A stretch of DNA of 43,991 bases from Bifidobacteriaceae bacterium (GTDB taxonomy: Bacteria; Actinomycetota; Actinomycetes; Actinomycetales; WQXJ01): the NCBI GenBank assembly GCA_031268215.1, contig JAIRXP010000051.1, positions 1-43,991 on the forward strand. The letters run 5' to 3'. Shown here in pieces: positions 5,683 to 14,342 of this stretch. Position numbers and translations under genes: made by a program. The notes under the pieces are model-generated. The model was given only the letters and a program-made list of their open reading frames with translations. It searched no databases and was not told the origin of the DNA. Position 1 is the stretch's first letter. Every line of letters starts with the position of its first letter.

Positions 5683-6786
5683 TTAGCTTGCCGCTGGCGC
5701 CCGGACGTCGACCAGCACCGGTTCGCGTGTCAAGGCAATGCCAAACCGGTCTTTCACCCGGTCAGCGATCCATTCCGCTAGTTCGAGGATGTCGGCGCAG
5801 GTGGCGCCGCCTCGGTTGGTCAACGCCAGAACGTGCTTGGTGGAGGTGGTGGCGGCTGCGCCCTCGCGTACGCCTTCGCCGCGATGGATGCCGGCGTTGG
5901 TAATCAGCCAGGCAGCGGAGGTCTTGACCAAACCATTGGCGGGGTACTGGGGGGCAGCCGGGGGCAAGCCAGCGGCAGCGGAGGCATCAATGACTGGGTT
6001 GGTGAAGAAGGAACCCGCAGACCAGGTGTCGTGGTCATCTGGGTCGAGGATCATGCCTTTGGCCCGGCGGATTTCGGTCACGGCCTGCCGGATGGCGGCC
6101 AGCGGCGCCTGGTCCCCGTTCTTCACGCCCAAGCTGGCCGCCAATTGTTCGTAGTTGACTGGTGATCCGCCCCGGTCAACCGGCAGTTTGAAGGTCAAGT
6201 CCAGGACCACCCAGCGGGGCGTTGGGCCGGCGCCCGCAGCCAAGGAGCGCTTCAGTGCTGAGTCCCGGTAGGACCAGTCCAACTGGTCCTGCCGCAGCTC
6301 AACAATGGTCTGGCGGTGGCGGTCGAACGCCCGGATCGATTCGATCATTTGGCCAACCTCCGCCCCATAAGCGCCAATGTTCTGGACCGCCGTGGCTCCA
6401 GCTGATCCGGGAATGCCGGACAGTGCGGCCAGCCCGGCCCAACCTCGCTGGACGGTCAGGGCGACTACCGCATCCCAAGACGCTCCTGCTTGGACGGTCA
6501 AGTGAACGGCGCCGGCGCGTTCTTCGGCCCGGCATAGGCCGCGCCGGTCGCGGACCACTACCAGGTTGTCCAGGCGCTCGGCGGCCAACAGATTGGACCC
6601 GCCGCCAATTGCCAGCAAAGGGGCGCCGGCGTCATCTGCCTCGGCCACGGCCGCGACTACTTGGGCCTCGGTGTGGCAGTCGATTAGGCGGGCTGGGCGG
6701 CCACCAATCCTGAAGCTGGTCAAGTCAGCCAAGGCGGCATCGGCAGGGGCTTGGGCTGAGGCCAGCGGCAGCTCGAAGCTATCCAT
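5683..6786 (-). CDS. murB: UDP-N-acetylenolpyruvoylglucosamine reductase
   Basis: 367 residues. MurB reduces UDP-GlcNAc-enolpyruvate to UDP-MurNAc with NADPH and FAD in peptidoglycan precursor synthesis. The FAD domain shows LTSFRIGGRPARL, LAIGGGSNLL, and SGIPGSAGATAVQNIGAYG. The substrate domain has SAGSFFTNPV with the catalytic Ser and a C-terminal LTREPVLV carrying the catalytic Glu. ATG 6786 gives the usual N-terminus; the frame stays open further upstream, but that part is Arg/Ser/Pro-rich shadow. No ribosome-binding site is seen, while TAGGCT lies 7 nt upstream, suggesting a leaderless transcript. It is transcribed opposite to hadB. Confidence 0.95.
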   Translation of the reverse strand: MDSFELPLASAQAPADAALADLTSFRIGGRPARLIDCHTEAQVVAAVAEADDAGAPLLAIGGGSNLLAAERLDNLVVVRDRRGLCRAEERAGAVHLTVQAGASWDAVVALTVQRGWAGLAALSGIPGSAGATAVQNIGAYGAEVGQMIESIRAFDRHRQTIVELRQDQLDWSYRDSALKRSLAAGAGPTPRWVVLDLTFKLPVDRGGSPVNYEQLAASLGVKNGDQAPLAAIRQAVTEIRRAKGMILDPDDHDTWSAGSFFTNPVIDASAAAGLPPAAPQYPANGLVKTSAAWLITNAGIHRGEGVREGAAATTSTKHVLALTNRGGATCADILELAEWIADRVKDRFGIALTREPVLVDVRAPAAS

Positions 6787-6793
6787 GCGGACG

Positions 6794-6799
6794 AGCCTA
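6794..6799 (-). promoter_or_regulatory. Candidate -10 box of a leaderless murB promoter
   Basis: On the reverse strand TAGGCT is followed by 7 nt and the murB ATG. The same hexamer precedes pgsA and lspA at 6 nt. No clear -35 is present. Confidence 0.45.
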
Positions 6800-6866
6800 G
6801 CCCGCGAGGTCGCTGAAATCCGTGCGGTTGAGCCGAGTCGCGCACCCCGGGGGTCCCGGCAAGAGA

Positions 6867-6883
6867 TTCGGCCGCAGGCCGAA
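6867..6883. terminator. Small hairpin between add and murB
   Basis: TTCGGCC (6867-6873), loop GCA, GGCCGAA (6877-6883). It lies 16 bp after the add stop on the reverse strand. There is no T-run, so it may be a weak terminator or an mRNA 3' end structure. Confidence 0.3.
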
Positions 6884-6898
6884 GATTCTGTGGGGCTG

Positions 6899-7966
6899 CT
6901 AGAAGACTTGCGGCTCGGGGATGTTCGATGAAGGACCCGGCGGCCCGGACCCACCCGCTGCCCAGGCGGCGATTCCGTCCGCCAGGCGCCGTTTGGTGGC
7001 GTCGCTGGCCCGGGAGGCCAGCACTGAGGCACGTGCTAGTTCCGCGAGTTCTGGGTCGCTGAATCCGTGGACGGCGCGGAGCATCTGATACTGATCGACT
7101 AAGCGGGAGCCGAAGATCAAAGGGTCATCCGCGGACAGGGTGACTTCGCTGCCTGACTCAAGCAGGGCGCGGATCGGAACCGCCGCCGGTTCGGAGTAGA
7201 TCCCCAAGGCCACATTCGATAAGGGGCATAGCTCCAGAGTGATCCCTGACTTGGCCACCTCTCGGATGACCGCCGGGTCTTCCACGGCGCGGACGCCGTG
7301 GCCCAGGCGGTCGGGTTTGAGGGCTCGCACCAGTTGGCGGACATGGCCAGGTCCCAGCAGCTCGCCGCCATGTGGCACCAGCGCCAACCCGGCGGCGCGG
7401 GCAATCGCAAAGGCCGGACCGAATTCACTGGTGTCACCGCGTCGCTCGTCGTTGGATAATCCGAAACCGGCCACTTGGCCGGGGCCATCCCCGGCATGGC
7501 GGGCAGCCAGCCGGGCCAGTGTCCTCGCTTCCAAGGGGTGGCGTAGCCGCGAGGCCGCCACCACCAGGGCGACTTCGACGCCGGTGCGCGCTGAGGCCTG
7601 GCGCGCCTCATCCATCACGATTTCTAAGGCTGGTGTGATGCCGCCCACGAAGGGCCCGTAAGTGGTCGGGTCAATCTGTAGTTCAAGGCGGCCGGAGCCC
7701 TCTGCGGCGTCATCCTCTGCGGCCTCGCGCACTACCCGGCGCATGGTGGCCTCGGAGTTGACGGCGTGGCGGGCAGCCTCATAGAGGCGCTGGAAGCGGA
7801 ACCAACCCCGCTCATCCGGGGATAGTTGCAGGGCACCGGGCCGGGCCAGCCCCGGCGGCAGCCGGATCGCCTGGCTGGCTGCCAGTTCAACTAGGGTCTC
7901 AAGCCGCATTGAACCGGTGAAGTGCAGATGCAAGTGGGCTTTGGGCAATGAAGCGAGGTTACGCAT
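6899..7966 (-). CDS. add: Adenosine deaminase
   Basis: 355 residues of the metal-dependent adenosine/AMP deaminase family, which converts adenosine to inosine in purine salvage. Metal-binding HLHLHFTGSMR is near residue 11, PHGGELLGPGH carries the catalytic Glu region, GHGVR follows, then ELCPLSNVALG, and SADDPLIFG supplies the metal-binding Asp. Length matches the family. ATG 7966 has GGAGAGG just upstream. The position between murB and aspC is the one found in streptomycetes. The HFTGS variant replacing the usual LEG/LDG is typical of the actinobacterial group, so substrate preference (adenosine or another purine) is not certain. Confidence 0.9.
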   Translation of the reverse strand: MRNLASLPKAHLHLHFTGSMRLETLVELAASQAIRLPPGLARPGALQLSPDERGWFRFQRLYEAARHAVNSEATMRRVVREAAEDDAAEGSGRLELQIDPTTYGPFVGGITPALEIVMDEARQASARTGVEVALVVAASRLRHPLEARTLARLAARHAGDGPGQVAGFGLSNDERRGDTSEFGPAFAIARAAGLALVPHGGELLGPGHVRQLVRALKPDRLGHGVRAVEDPAVIREVAKSGITLELCPLSNVALGIYSEPAAVPIRALLESGSEVTLSADDPLIFGSRLVDQYQMLRAVHGFSDPELAELARASVLASRASDATKRRLADGIAAWAAGGSGPPGPSSNIPEPQVF

Positions 7967-8040
7967 AACCTCTCCGGGCGGCCTTGCCAGGGCTGGGAAA
8001 CCGGCGGCTACGCAGTGAATCGGGGCCGGGAAGAAGGTGG

Positions 8041-8098
8041 GTCGGGAGGCGCCTCCCCCGTGGCGCCTCCCGACCCCTCGGGATACCCCAATCCCGAG
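8041..8098. terminator. Two consecutive strong hairpins between aspC and add
   Basis: GTCGGGAGGCGCC (8041-8053) pairs perfectly with GGCGCCTCCCGAC (8062-8074) around an 8-nt loop. Three bases later CTCGGGAT (8077-8084) pairs perfectly with ATCCCGAG (8091-8098). They lie in the 307-bp gap (7967-8273) downstream of aspC and upstream of add, both on the reverse strand, so they probably end the aspC transcript. No T-run follows. The rest of the gap shows nothing convincing. Confidence 0.5.
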
Positions 8099-8273
8099 TG
8101 GCTGGCCAGCGGACCTGCGGTGTCAACAAGTGACTGGCCATACCGCTAAAGCTCAAGGCGGTACTTAAAGTAGAACCGTTGTGGACCGGAATAGCAAGAT
8201 CAGGGGCACCCGTCTCAAGGGGTGGACGGGATGGTCCAGAAAGTGGGAGGAACACCAAGGCTGCCGGGCCGGG

Positions 8274-9497
8274 TCAGCGGGCCTCGCCCAACAGTTGCTG
8301 CATCCGGCCCACACCCTCTTCGAGGTCAGAATCGCCTAGCGCGCACGACAATCGCAAGTAACCAGACGGACCAAACGCCTCGCCGGGCACCACGGCGACC
8401 TCCGCCTCTTCCAGGATCAACGAGGCTAGCTGAGACGAAGTCATGGGCCGCGCACCGCGGATAGTCTTGCCCAGCAACCCGCGGACCGACGGGTAGGTGT
8501 AGAACGCGCCCTGCGGCATCGGGCAATAGACACCTTCGATTTCTCGCAACATGCCGACCATCATGCGTCGGCGCCGGTCGAAGGCCTGGCGCATCTCCAG
8601 GGCGACGTCAAGCGGTCCTGAAACAGCGGCCAAGGCTGCCCGCTGCGAAACGTTGGCCACGTTCGAGGTCAGATGCGATTGCAAGTTGGTGGCAGCCTTG
8701 ATGACATCTGGCGGGCCAATCATCCAGCCGACCCTCCAACCGGTCATGGCGTAGGTCTTCGATACCCCATTGAGCACCACCGTTTGGTCCGCCAGTTCAG
8801 GTACGGCAGTCACGACCGAAGTGAATTGCAGGCCGTCGTAAACGAGGTGTTCGTAGATCTCGTCCGTCACTACCCAAACGCCGTTGTCGAGCGCCCAGCG
8901 CCCAATCGCTTCCGTCTCCGATGCCGTGTAGACGGCTCCCGTCGGATTCGACGGTGAGACGAACACCAGCAATTTGGTGCGCTCGGTCTTGGCTTGGTCG
9001 AGCTGCTCAACGGTTACTTTGTAGCCCGCTTCCGGCCCGGCGAACACCGGGACGGGCACGCCGCCGGCCAGTTTGATCGTCTCGGGGTAGGTGGTCCAGT
9101 AAGGGGCGGGTAGGAGCGCTTCATCGCCTGGGTCGAGTAGCGTGGCGAAGGTTTGGTACACGGCCTGCTTGCCGCCATTTGTGATCAGGACCTGGTTCCA
9201 CTCCACGTCATATGCCGAATCGCGGATGGTCTTGGCGGCGATCGCGTGGCGCAGCTCGGGCAGGCCGGCGGCCGGGGTGTAGCGATGGTTGGCCGAATCG
9301 CGGGAGGCTTTGATCGCGGCCTCAACAATGTAGCTGGCTGTGGGGAAGTCCGGTTCCCCGGCCCCAAAGCCGATCACCGGCTTGCCTTCGGCCTTCAGCG
9401 CCTTGGCTTTGGAGTCCACGGCCAGGGTGGCGGACGGTTCAATGGCGGCGATCCGCTTCGATACGCGGTTGCGAGATTCAGTCACGCGCTCAATCAT
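8274..9497 (-). CDS. aspC: Aspartate aminotransferase-type PLP aminotransferase
   Basis: 407 residues of class I/II aminotransferases. Visible motifs are [11 protein letters not shown] near residue 40, [34 protein letters not shown] with the PLP-pyridine Asp, and [16 protein letters not shown] with the Schiff-base Lys. The C-terminal [10 protein letters not shown] has the carboxylate-binding Arg. It interconverts aspartate and oxaloacetate with glutamate/2-oxoglutarate. ATG 9497 with GTGGA ahead is chosen; GTG 9485 ([12 protein letters not shown]) would also fit. The gene is divergent from tRNA-Trp/secE, a conserved actinobacterial order. Confidence 0.92.
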   Translation of the reverse strand: MIERVTESRNRVSKRIAAIEPSATLAVDSKAKALKAEGKPVIGFGAGEPDFPTASYIVEAAIKASRDSANHRYTPAAGLPELRHAIAAKTIRDSAYDVEWNQVLITNGGKQAVYQTFATLLDPGDEALLPAPYWTTYPETIKLAGGVPVPVFAGPEAGYKVTVEQLDQAKTERTKLLVFVSPSNPTGAVYTASETEAIGRWALDNGVWVVTDEIYEHLVYDGLQFTSVVTAVPELADQTVVLNGVSKTYAMTGWRVGWMIGPPDVIKAATNLQSHLTSNVANVSQRAALAAVSGPLDVALEMRQAFDRRRRMMVGMLREIEGVYCPMPQGAFYTYPSVRGLLGKTIRGARPMTSSQLASLILEEAEVAVVPGEAFGPSGYLRLSCALGDSDLEEGVGRMQQLLGEAR

Positions 9498-9590
9498 TCC
9501 ACGTGCGTTGACATGGGGTGTACCCGCCAGGCGGTACCGTTTAAGTGCGGGGTCGCCGTGCCGACTGGCGATCAGGGCTTTCAATCGCAT

Positions 9591-9596
9591 ACAATG
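9591..9596 (+). promoter_or_regulatory. -10 box of the tRNA-Trp/secE transcription unit
   Basis: TACAAT is a near-consensus -10 box 20 bp before the mature tRNA-Trp 5' end. A -35 is not evident. It is in the 119-bp divergent gap between aspC and tRNA-Trp. Confidence 0.5.
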
Positions 9597-9616
9597 GGCG
9601 GCTGGCGAGCCAGCAT

Positions 9617-9689
9617 AGGGCAGTGGCGCAATTGGTAGCGTACCGGTCTCCAAAACCGGCGGTTGTGGGTTCGAGTCCCGCCTGCCCTG
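9617..9689 (+). tRNA. tRNA-Trp (anticodon CCA)
   Basis: Acceptor AGGGCAG pairs with CTGCCCT, D arm GCGC...GCGT, anticodon stem CCGGT/ACCGG encloses loop CTCCAAA, and T arm GTGGGTTCGAGTCCCGC. The 3' CCA is not encoded. Its place immediately before secE is conserved across bacteria. Confidence 0.96.
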
Positions 9690-9754
9690 CGAACTCAGCG
9701 TCATGTGGGTCCTCCCGGGCCCGCGCTGTCAACCCAAGGTACCGGAAGGAAATC

Positions 9755-9979
9755 ATGGCCAAAGCTGCGGAGGCATCCGAGGTACGCCTCGGCCCGATTG
9801 CCCGGCTGGTGCGGTTCATCCGCCAGGTGATCAGTGAGCTGAAGAAGGTTGTCCGCCCCACCCGCCAGGAGTTGATGACGTATTCCATGGTCGTGGTGGT
9901 GTTCGTGTTGATCGTGATGGCATTCATCTTCGGGGTCGACTATCTGATCGGCAAAGGCGTGATGTGGGTGTTCGGTTGA
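9755..9979 (+). CDS. secE: Preprotein translocase subunit SecE
   Basis: 74 residues. A short cytoplasmic part ([20 protein letters not shown]) contains the conserved amphipathic helix and the ELKKVxxPT hinge. One membrane segment follows (about residues 44-66, [20 protein letters not shown]). SecE clamps SecY in the protein-export channel. ATG 9755 follows GGAAGGA at a good distance; the frame is open further upstream only through the tRNA. It begins the secE-nusG-rplK-rplA unit. Confidence 0.95.
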   Translation: MAKAAEASEVRLGPIARLVRFIRQVISELKKVVRPTRQELMTYSMVVVVFVLIVMAFIFGVDYLIGKGVMWVFG

Positions 9980-10022
9980 TCCGGGCCCGAATCGTCGAGT
10001 GAACAAAAGCAGAGGAATCAAA

Positions 10023-11090
10023 GTGGTTGATCAACAAGCCGGTGCTGAAGCGGCCGAGGCAGCGGACGCGGACCAAGGCGCACGGGACCCCGTAGCGCCT
10101 CCGCCGGCGGTGGCCGCACAGGTCTTCTTGAATGACGGGGCCCCTCCAATGGCCCCGATCCGCCGGCCTTCATCCGGAGCGACCGCGCCAGAAGCGGTTC
10201 CCGACGTGGAGACTCCGGATGAACCGGCGGTTGATGAGGCGGCTGAGTCGGCCCAGGAATTGGCCGATGCCGTCTACGAGGCTTCCAGCGAACTGGCGGC
10301 CGAAGCGCTGACCGGGCTAGCGGCAGAGGAGTCTGCGGCGGAGGTCCCAGCGGAGCCAGATGAGGCCGGCGAACCAACCGAAGAGGCGGGGCTAGCTGAG
10401 GCCGCTGAACTAGCTGAGGCCGTCGAACCAGCGGAGGCTGCTGAACCAGCGGAGGCAGCTGAACCAGCCGAACCCCGAGTCAATCCCCTTGACGAGTTGC
10501 GCCGCGACTTGGCCTCCCGGCCGGGTGACTGGTACGTCATCCATTCATACGCCGGGCAAGAGAACCGGGTCAAGCATCTCTTGGAGACCCGTGTCGTCTC
10601 GCTCAACCAAGAGGACTCAGTCTTCGAGGTCGATGTGCCTATGGAAGAGGTCACGGAGATCAAGAACTCGCAGCCCAAGGTGGTTCGGCGGGTGCGAATC
10701 CCCGGATATGTGCTGGTCAGGATGGATCTTAACGACGCCTCCTGGGGCGCTGTCCGGCACACCCCTGGCGTTACCGGGTTCGTGGGCCATACCCACCAGC
10801 CGGTGCCCCTGACGCTGGATGAGGTCGTGTCAATGCTGGCGCCACCATTCGAGGCAGCGGACTCGGTTGGTCCGGACGGCACGCCGTCCCCGGCTGGAGG
10901 CGCATCTGGCCCCGTGTCCGATTTCGCCGTAGGCGAGAACGTCACCATCACGGATGGGCCCTTCGAGACTTTGGCCGCCACCATTTCGGAGGTCAATGCC
11001 AAGACCGGCAAGCTCAAAGTGCTGGTTTCGATCTTTGGCGGGGAAACCCCCGTCGAACTGAGTTTCAGCCAGGTGGCCAAACAGCCATAA
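10023..11090 (+). CDS. nusG: Transcription antitermination factor NusG with a long acidic N-terminal extension
   Basis: About 355 residues. The C-terminal half is ordinary NusG: an NGN domain starting at [20 protein letters not shown] (about residue 168) with [13 protein letters not shown], and a KOW domain from about residue 302 ([20 protein letters not shown]) to [10 protein letters not shown]. NusG binds RNA polymerase and modulates elongation, pausing and coupling to the ribosome. The first ~150 residues are Ala/Glu/Pro-rich and probably disordered, with degenerate repeats such as [16 protein letters not shown]. Actinobacterial NusG often has an acidic tail here, but this one is long. GTG 10023 with AGAGGA upstream is preferred; GTG 9999 would add eight residues. 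Confidence 0.93.
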   Translation: MVDQQAGAEAAEAADADQGARDPVAPPPAVAAQVFLNDGAPPMAPIRRPSSGATAPEAVPDVETPDEPAVDEAAESAQELADAVYEASSELAAEALTGLAAEESAAEVPAEPDEAGEPTEEAGLAEAAELAEAVEPAEAAEPAEAAEPAEPRVNPLDELRRDLASRPGDWYVIHSYAGQENRVKHLLETRVVSLNQEDSVFEVDVPMEEVTEIKNSQPKVVRRVRIPGYVLVRMDLNDASWGAVRHTPGVTGFVGHTHQPVPLTLDEVVSMLAPPFEAADSVGPDGTPSPAGGASGPVSDFAVGENVTITDGPFETLAATISEVNAKTGKLKVLVSIFGGETPVELSFSQVAKQP

Positions 11091-11135
11091 GACTGATGCC
11101 CGCCCGAATCGTTAAGTGCGGTGGTGCGACCGCTG

Positions 11136-11154
11136 AGCCAGACGGCATCGGGCA
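11136..11154 (+). repeat. 19-bp repeat, copy 1, in the rplK leader
   Basis: AGCCAGACGGCATCGGGCA is identical to 17641-17659. This copy is in the 102-bp gap between nusG and rplK, 39 bp before the rplK start. An ATGCCCG at 11096-11102 can pair with CGGGCAT at 11149-11155, so it may be part of an RNA structure. The function is unknown. Confidence 0.6.
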
Positions 11155-11192
11155 TGTCATGACTAAACAATCGAGGTAAGCAAAGGACCAAA

Positions 11193-11624
11193 ATGCCTCC
11201 TAAGAAGAAGGTTTCAGCCGTGCTGAAGCTTCAGATCCAGGCCGGGCTGGCCAATCCGGCGCCGCCCATCGGCCCAGCTCTGGGCGCTCACGGTGTCAAC
11301 ATCATGGAATTCTGCAAGGCCTACAACGTCGCCACTGAATCGCAGCGCGGCAACGTGGTGCCGGTGGAACTGACGATCTACGAGGACCGTTCATTCACGT
11401 TCGTCCTCAAGACCTCGCCAGCGGCTGAGATGATCAAGAAGGCGGCCGGACTGGACAAAGGTTCAGCCACCCCCCACACGGACAAAGTTGGCTCAATCAC
11501 CGGCGCGCAAGTGCGGGAGATCGCCCAGACCAAGATGGCGGACTTGAACGCCAACGACCTGGACGGCGCCGCCAAGATCATCGCCGGGACCGCCCGGTCG
11601 ATGGGCGTCACCGTGACGGACTGA
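11193..11624 (+). CDS. rplK: 50S ribosomal protein L11
   Basis: 143 residues, full length. It has the N-terminal domain with [37 protein letters not shown] (positions about 10-45, the thiostrepton-region Pro cluster) and a C-terminal rRNA-binding domain ending [17 protein letters not shown]11 binds 23S rRNA at the GTPase centre. ATG 11193 has AAAGGA upstream. It is followed by rplA after 78 bp, the standard pair. In many bacteria L1 represses this operon by binding its mRNA. Confidence 0.98.
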   Translation: MPPKKKVSAVLKLQIQAGLANPAPPIGPALGAHGVNIMEFCKAYNVATESQRGNVVPVELTIYEDRSFTFVLKTSPAAEMIKKAAGLDKGSATPHTDKVGSITGAQVREIAQTKMADLNANDLDGAAKIIAGTARSMGVTVTD

Positions 11625-11708
11625 CTGACCTAGATTTTCGATGGCAGGGCCGCGCTGGCCCGGACCACAACTGCGAAAAATGACCGCTACAAGCAAAGGA
11701 ACATGCAG

Positions 11709-12425
11709 ATGACTCAGCGCTCTAAGGAATACAAGAAAGCGTCGCTGCTGGTCGACCGGACCGAGCGGTATGTGCCGCTGGAGGCCATCCGGCTGGCCAA
11801 GAAGCTCGCGACCGGCAAGTTCGACCAGACAGTCGAAGTCGCCATCCGGCTGGGGGTTGATCCCCGGAAAGCTGACCAAATGGTGCGCGGCACCGTCAAC
11901 CTCCCGCATGGCACGGGCAAGACGGCCCGGGTCTTGGTCTTCGCGGTTGGCGAGAAAGCCAACCAAGCCATTGAGGCGGGGGCTGACGAAGTGGGCGGTG
12001 ACGAGCTGATCGAAAAGGTGGCCGGAGGCTACACGGGTTTTGACGCCGCGGTGGCCACCCCGGATCTGATGGGCAAAGTTGGCCGTCTGGGCCGGGTGCT
12101 AGGGCCACGCGGGTTGATGCCGAACCCCAAGACCGGCACGGTCACTATGGACGTGGCCAAGGCGGTCACCGAAATCAAAGGCGGGAAGATTGAATTCCGG
12201 GTAGACCGGCACGGCAATCTTCACTTCATCATTGGGAAAGTTTCATTCTCCGACAAGGACTTGGCGGAGAACTACTCCGCTGCTCTAGATGAGGTCATTC
12301 GCCTCAAGCCATCCACCTCGAAGGGCCGCTACCTGCTCAAAGGCACCATGTCCACGACGATGGGACCAGGCATTCCCCTTGACGTGTCCAAGACCCGCAA
12401 CCTCGCGGCCCAGGACGATTCTTGA
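11709..12425 (+). CDS. rplA: 50S ribosomal protein L1
   Basis: 238 residues of full-length L1. The start [15 protein letters not shown] resembles the family MAKRSKRY..., and conserved [20 protein letters not shown] and the C-terminal [15 protein letters not shown] are present. L1 forms the stalk near the ribosomal E site and can repress its own operon. Two ATGs are close; ATG 11709 is preferred because AAAGGA (11695-11700) is then 8 nt away, while ATG 11703 would be only 2 nt away. In most actinobacteria rplJ-rplL follow; here a terminator follows and they are absent. Confidence 0.97.
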   Translation: MTQRSKEYKKASLLVDRTERYVPLEAIRLAKKLATGKFDQTVEVAIRLGVDPRKADQMVRGTVNLPHGTGKTARVLVFAVGEKANQAIEAGADEVGGDELIEKVAGGYTGFDAAVATPDLMGKVGRLGRVLGPRGLMPNPKTGTVTMDVAKAVTEIKGGKIEFRVDRHGNLHFIIGKVSFSDKDLAENYSAALDEVIRLKPSTSKGRYLLKGTMSTTMGPGIPLDVSKTRNLAAQDDS

Positions 12426-12444
12426 CCGGCGCCCCAGCCTGATC

Positions 12445-12503
12445 GCGGCGGCCCGGGGATCCCCTAACCTCCTTCCGTAGGGTACGGGCCGCCGCCGCTT
12501 TTT
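12445..12503 (+). terminator. Rho-independent terminator of the secE-nusG-rplK-rplA unit
   Basis: GCGGCGGCCCG (12445-12455) pairs perfectly with CGGGCCGCCGC (12485-12495) across a 29-nt loop, followed by CGCTTTTTCC. It lies 20 bp after the rplA stop. The long loop holds CCTCCTTCC, so a regulatory leader or attenuator cannot be excluded. The remaining bases to 12691 show no gene. Confidence 0.7.
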
Positions 12504-12691
12504 CCGCGGTTAGCCGCCAGTCGCTTGGCCCTTGGCCACCGTTGGTGATGATCTGCTCTGAAACTGGGGTACATAGGGTGGTAGACGGCGCCGTTCGGCG
12601 CCGGTTACCCTTGACTTGATCCGGTTTTCCGCGCTGGTCGTGGGATGTGCTGGTTCGCCCCTATCACGCAAAAGCGAAAGGCGTTGGCCTT

Positions 12692-13468
12692 GTGAACCCC
12701 CCAATCTTTGTTTTTTCCGGTCCTTGGTTTGGCTTTATTGGCTTGCTGGCGGTAGTTGGGCTGGCGCTCTACGGCGTTGGCCGTCGCCTCGATGAAAGCG
12801 GGCGCCGCAAGCTTCTGATTGGCGCGTCCTGCGTCAACCTGGGCTGCTTCGTCCTCTATATGATTGGCCTGCTGACCCAGAGCGAGTTTCCGGCCTACGT
12901 GGTGTACAACATGCCGCTCCAGCTTTGCTCGCTGGCCACGTTCAGCCTCATCCCGGCCATTGTGCTGCGGGTCAACTGGTTGCGCGGGCTCGTCTACTTC
13001 ATTGGCTGCCTGGCTGGGTTCCTGGCCCTGTTTTCGCCCGCCAGCGGGATCGAGGGCGTTGGGGTGCTGACTCCGCTGTCAATCGGATTCTTCGGATCGC
13101 ACGGCCTGAATGTGGTCATTGGTGCTCTGATCGCCGCGTTGGGGCTCTACCGGCCCAGCTACCGCGAGGCGTTCAAGACCCTGGGGGCGTTTGGAATCCT
13201 GGTCGCCATAATGGCGATGATCAACCTGGGCGTGCGAACCACCGTACTGGCCCAGGCCAACTACTTCTACTTCTTCGATCCGGAAGGCGCCCAAATCCTG
13301 GTTTTACTGCACAACTGGGTGGGCTTGCCGGTCCTCTACTTGCTGCCAGTTCTTCCCTTGGTGGTGGGTGCGTTGGTGGTGCAGGCCGCGCTCTACCGTG
13401 GCGGTTCGCGCCTAGCGACACGTCTAGCCGCCCGCCCGGGACGAGCCGTGTCCGCTAAGCCTGCTTGA
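12692..13468 (+). CDS. YwaF/TIGR02206-type integral membrane protein
   Basis: About 258 residues with six to seven predicted membrane segments (for example IGLLAVVGLALYGVG, LVYFIGCLAGFLALF, VVIGALIAALGLY, LYLLPVLPLVVGALVVQAAL). The pattern with YNMPLQLCSLATFSLIPAIV, then SHGLNVVIGALI, then ANYFYFFDPEG matches the family of uncharacterised YwaF-like membrane proteins. The function is unknown. GTG 12692 is preferred, with AAAGG about 10 nt upstream; GTG 12647 in frame adds 15 residues with no ribosome-binding site. It is a single gene converging on the pyridoxine kinase gene, whose stop is 23 bp away. Confidence 0.8.
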   Translation: MNPPIFVFSGPWFGFIGLLAVVGLALYGVGRRLDESGRRKLLIGASCVNLGCFVLYMIGLLTQSEFPAYVVYNMPLQLCSLATFSLIPAIVLRVNWLRGLVYFIGCLAGFLALFSPASGIEGVGVLTPLSIGFFGSHGLNVVIGALIAALGLYRPSYREAFKTLGAFGILVAIMAMINLGVRTTVLAQANYFYFFDPEGAQILVLLHNWVGLPVLYLLPVLPLVVGALVVQAALYRGGSRLATRLAARPGRAVSAKPA

Positions 13469-13491
13469 GCCAAGGGCAGAACCAACAATGA

Positions 13492-14295
13492 TCAAGCACC
13501 CTGCCAAACGGTGTCGAACGGAGTGTGGGCGGATACACGGTGTTCGATCCCGCGTGTGACGAACGCTTTGGCTGTGCGGACCGCGCTGGACACTGAGGCA
13601 CCCTTGGCCAGTTCGGCGGTGATGGCGGCAGCGAAGGTGCAGCCAGCGCCGGAGACTCTGGCCTGGCCAATCTTGGGAACCGAAAAGACTTCAACGCTGG
13701 GCGGGCCGGCGGCCGCGCGCTGGACCAGTACGTCCACGGCGTCAGGGCCGGGGAAATCGATTCCTCCCTTGACCACCACGGCGGAAGGCCCAAGGTCAAG
13801 GATCCGGCGGCCGGCCTCGGCTAAATGATCCACTGTCTGGAGACTGGGCAGACCAGACAGCGCCTGAGCTTCAAAATAGTTCGGCGTAGCGACCGTTGCC
13901 AGCGGCAAGACTTTTTCCTTCAAAGCGTTGTCAGTGCTCAGGGCAGCCCCCGGCTCCTGGCCCTTGCAGATCAAGACCGGATCCAGGACCACATGCCGCC
14001 AGTCCTTCGATTTGAGGGCGGCGGCGACGGTGTCGATGGTTTCAGGCGTGCCGAGCATGCCGATCTTGACTGTAGTGAGGTCCTGGGAGGCGTTGGCCGC
14101 CTCGAACTGGTCAGCGATCACCGCCGGGTCGATTGGCACGAACCGGTGAGCCCAGTTATCGCCTGGGTCAAACGAGACAATACAAGTGATGGTCCCCATG
14201 CCGTAGACGCCAAGCTGCTGAAATGTCTTCAGATCGACCTGAATGCCGGCCCCGCCGGTCGCTTCCGACCCTGCGATCACATAGGCGAAATGCAA
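13492..14295 (-). CDS. pdxK: Pyridoxine/pyridoxal kinase of the PdxK-ThiD family
   Basis: 267 residues of the ribokinase-like ThiD fold. Motifs are AYVIAGSEATGGAGIQVDLKTFQ, QLGVYGMGTITCIV, VKIGMLGT, HVVLDPVLICKG, PLATVATPNYFEA and ARVSGAGCTFAAAITAELAKGA, where GAGCTF is the anion hole. Overall it resembles the Bacillus PdxK branch (originally called ThiD), which phosphorylates pyridoxal and hydroxymethylpyrimidine, more than bifunctional HMP-P kinases. Substrate choice is inferred. The start is TTG 14295 with AGGAGAG upstream. It lies 47 bp downstream of pgi on the same strand and is probably co-transcribed. Confidence 0.85.
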   Translation of the reverse strand: MHFAYVIAGSEATGGAGIQVDLKTFQQLGVYGMGTITCIVSFDPGDNWAHRFVPIDPAVIADQFEAANASQDLTTVKIGMLGTPETIDTVAAALKSKDWRHVVLDPVLICKGQEPGAALSTDNALKEKVLPLATVATPNYFEAQALSGLPSLQTVDHLAEAGRRILDLGPSAVVVKGGIDFPGPDAVDVLVQRAAAGPPSVEVFSVPKIGQARVSGAGCTFAAAITAELAKGASVSSAVRTAKAFVTRGIEHRVSAHTPFDTVWQGA

Positions 14296-14342
14296 TGGTG
14301 CTCTCCTAATTCTTCTGGCGTTAGCTGTGAATGGCTAATGGA

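Noticed and set aside
7117..7661. Open frames on both strands inside add
   Set aside because: The adenosine deaminase motifs run continuously through this part on the reverse strand; the others are shadows.
9531..9544. 14-bp match GCGGTACCGTTTAA with 28147-28160, considered as a shared regulatory site
   Set aside because: A 14-mer match in 44 kb is expected by chance a few times, and the two contexts have nothing in common.
10274..11191. 305-codon reverse-strand frame over nusG
   Set aside because: Its Ser/Ala-rich repeats are the complement of the nusG Glu/Ala repeats. NusG motifs on the forward strand are unambiguous.
12426..12510. L10-type (rplJ) leader regulatory RNA
   Set aside because: No rplJ follows, and the structure with its T-run is explained more simply as a terminator.
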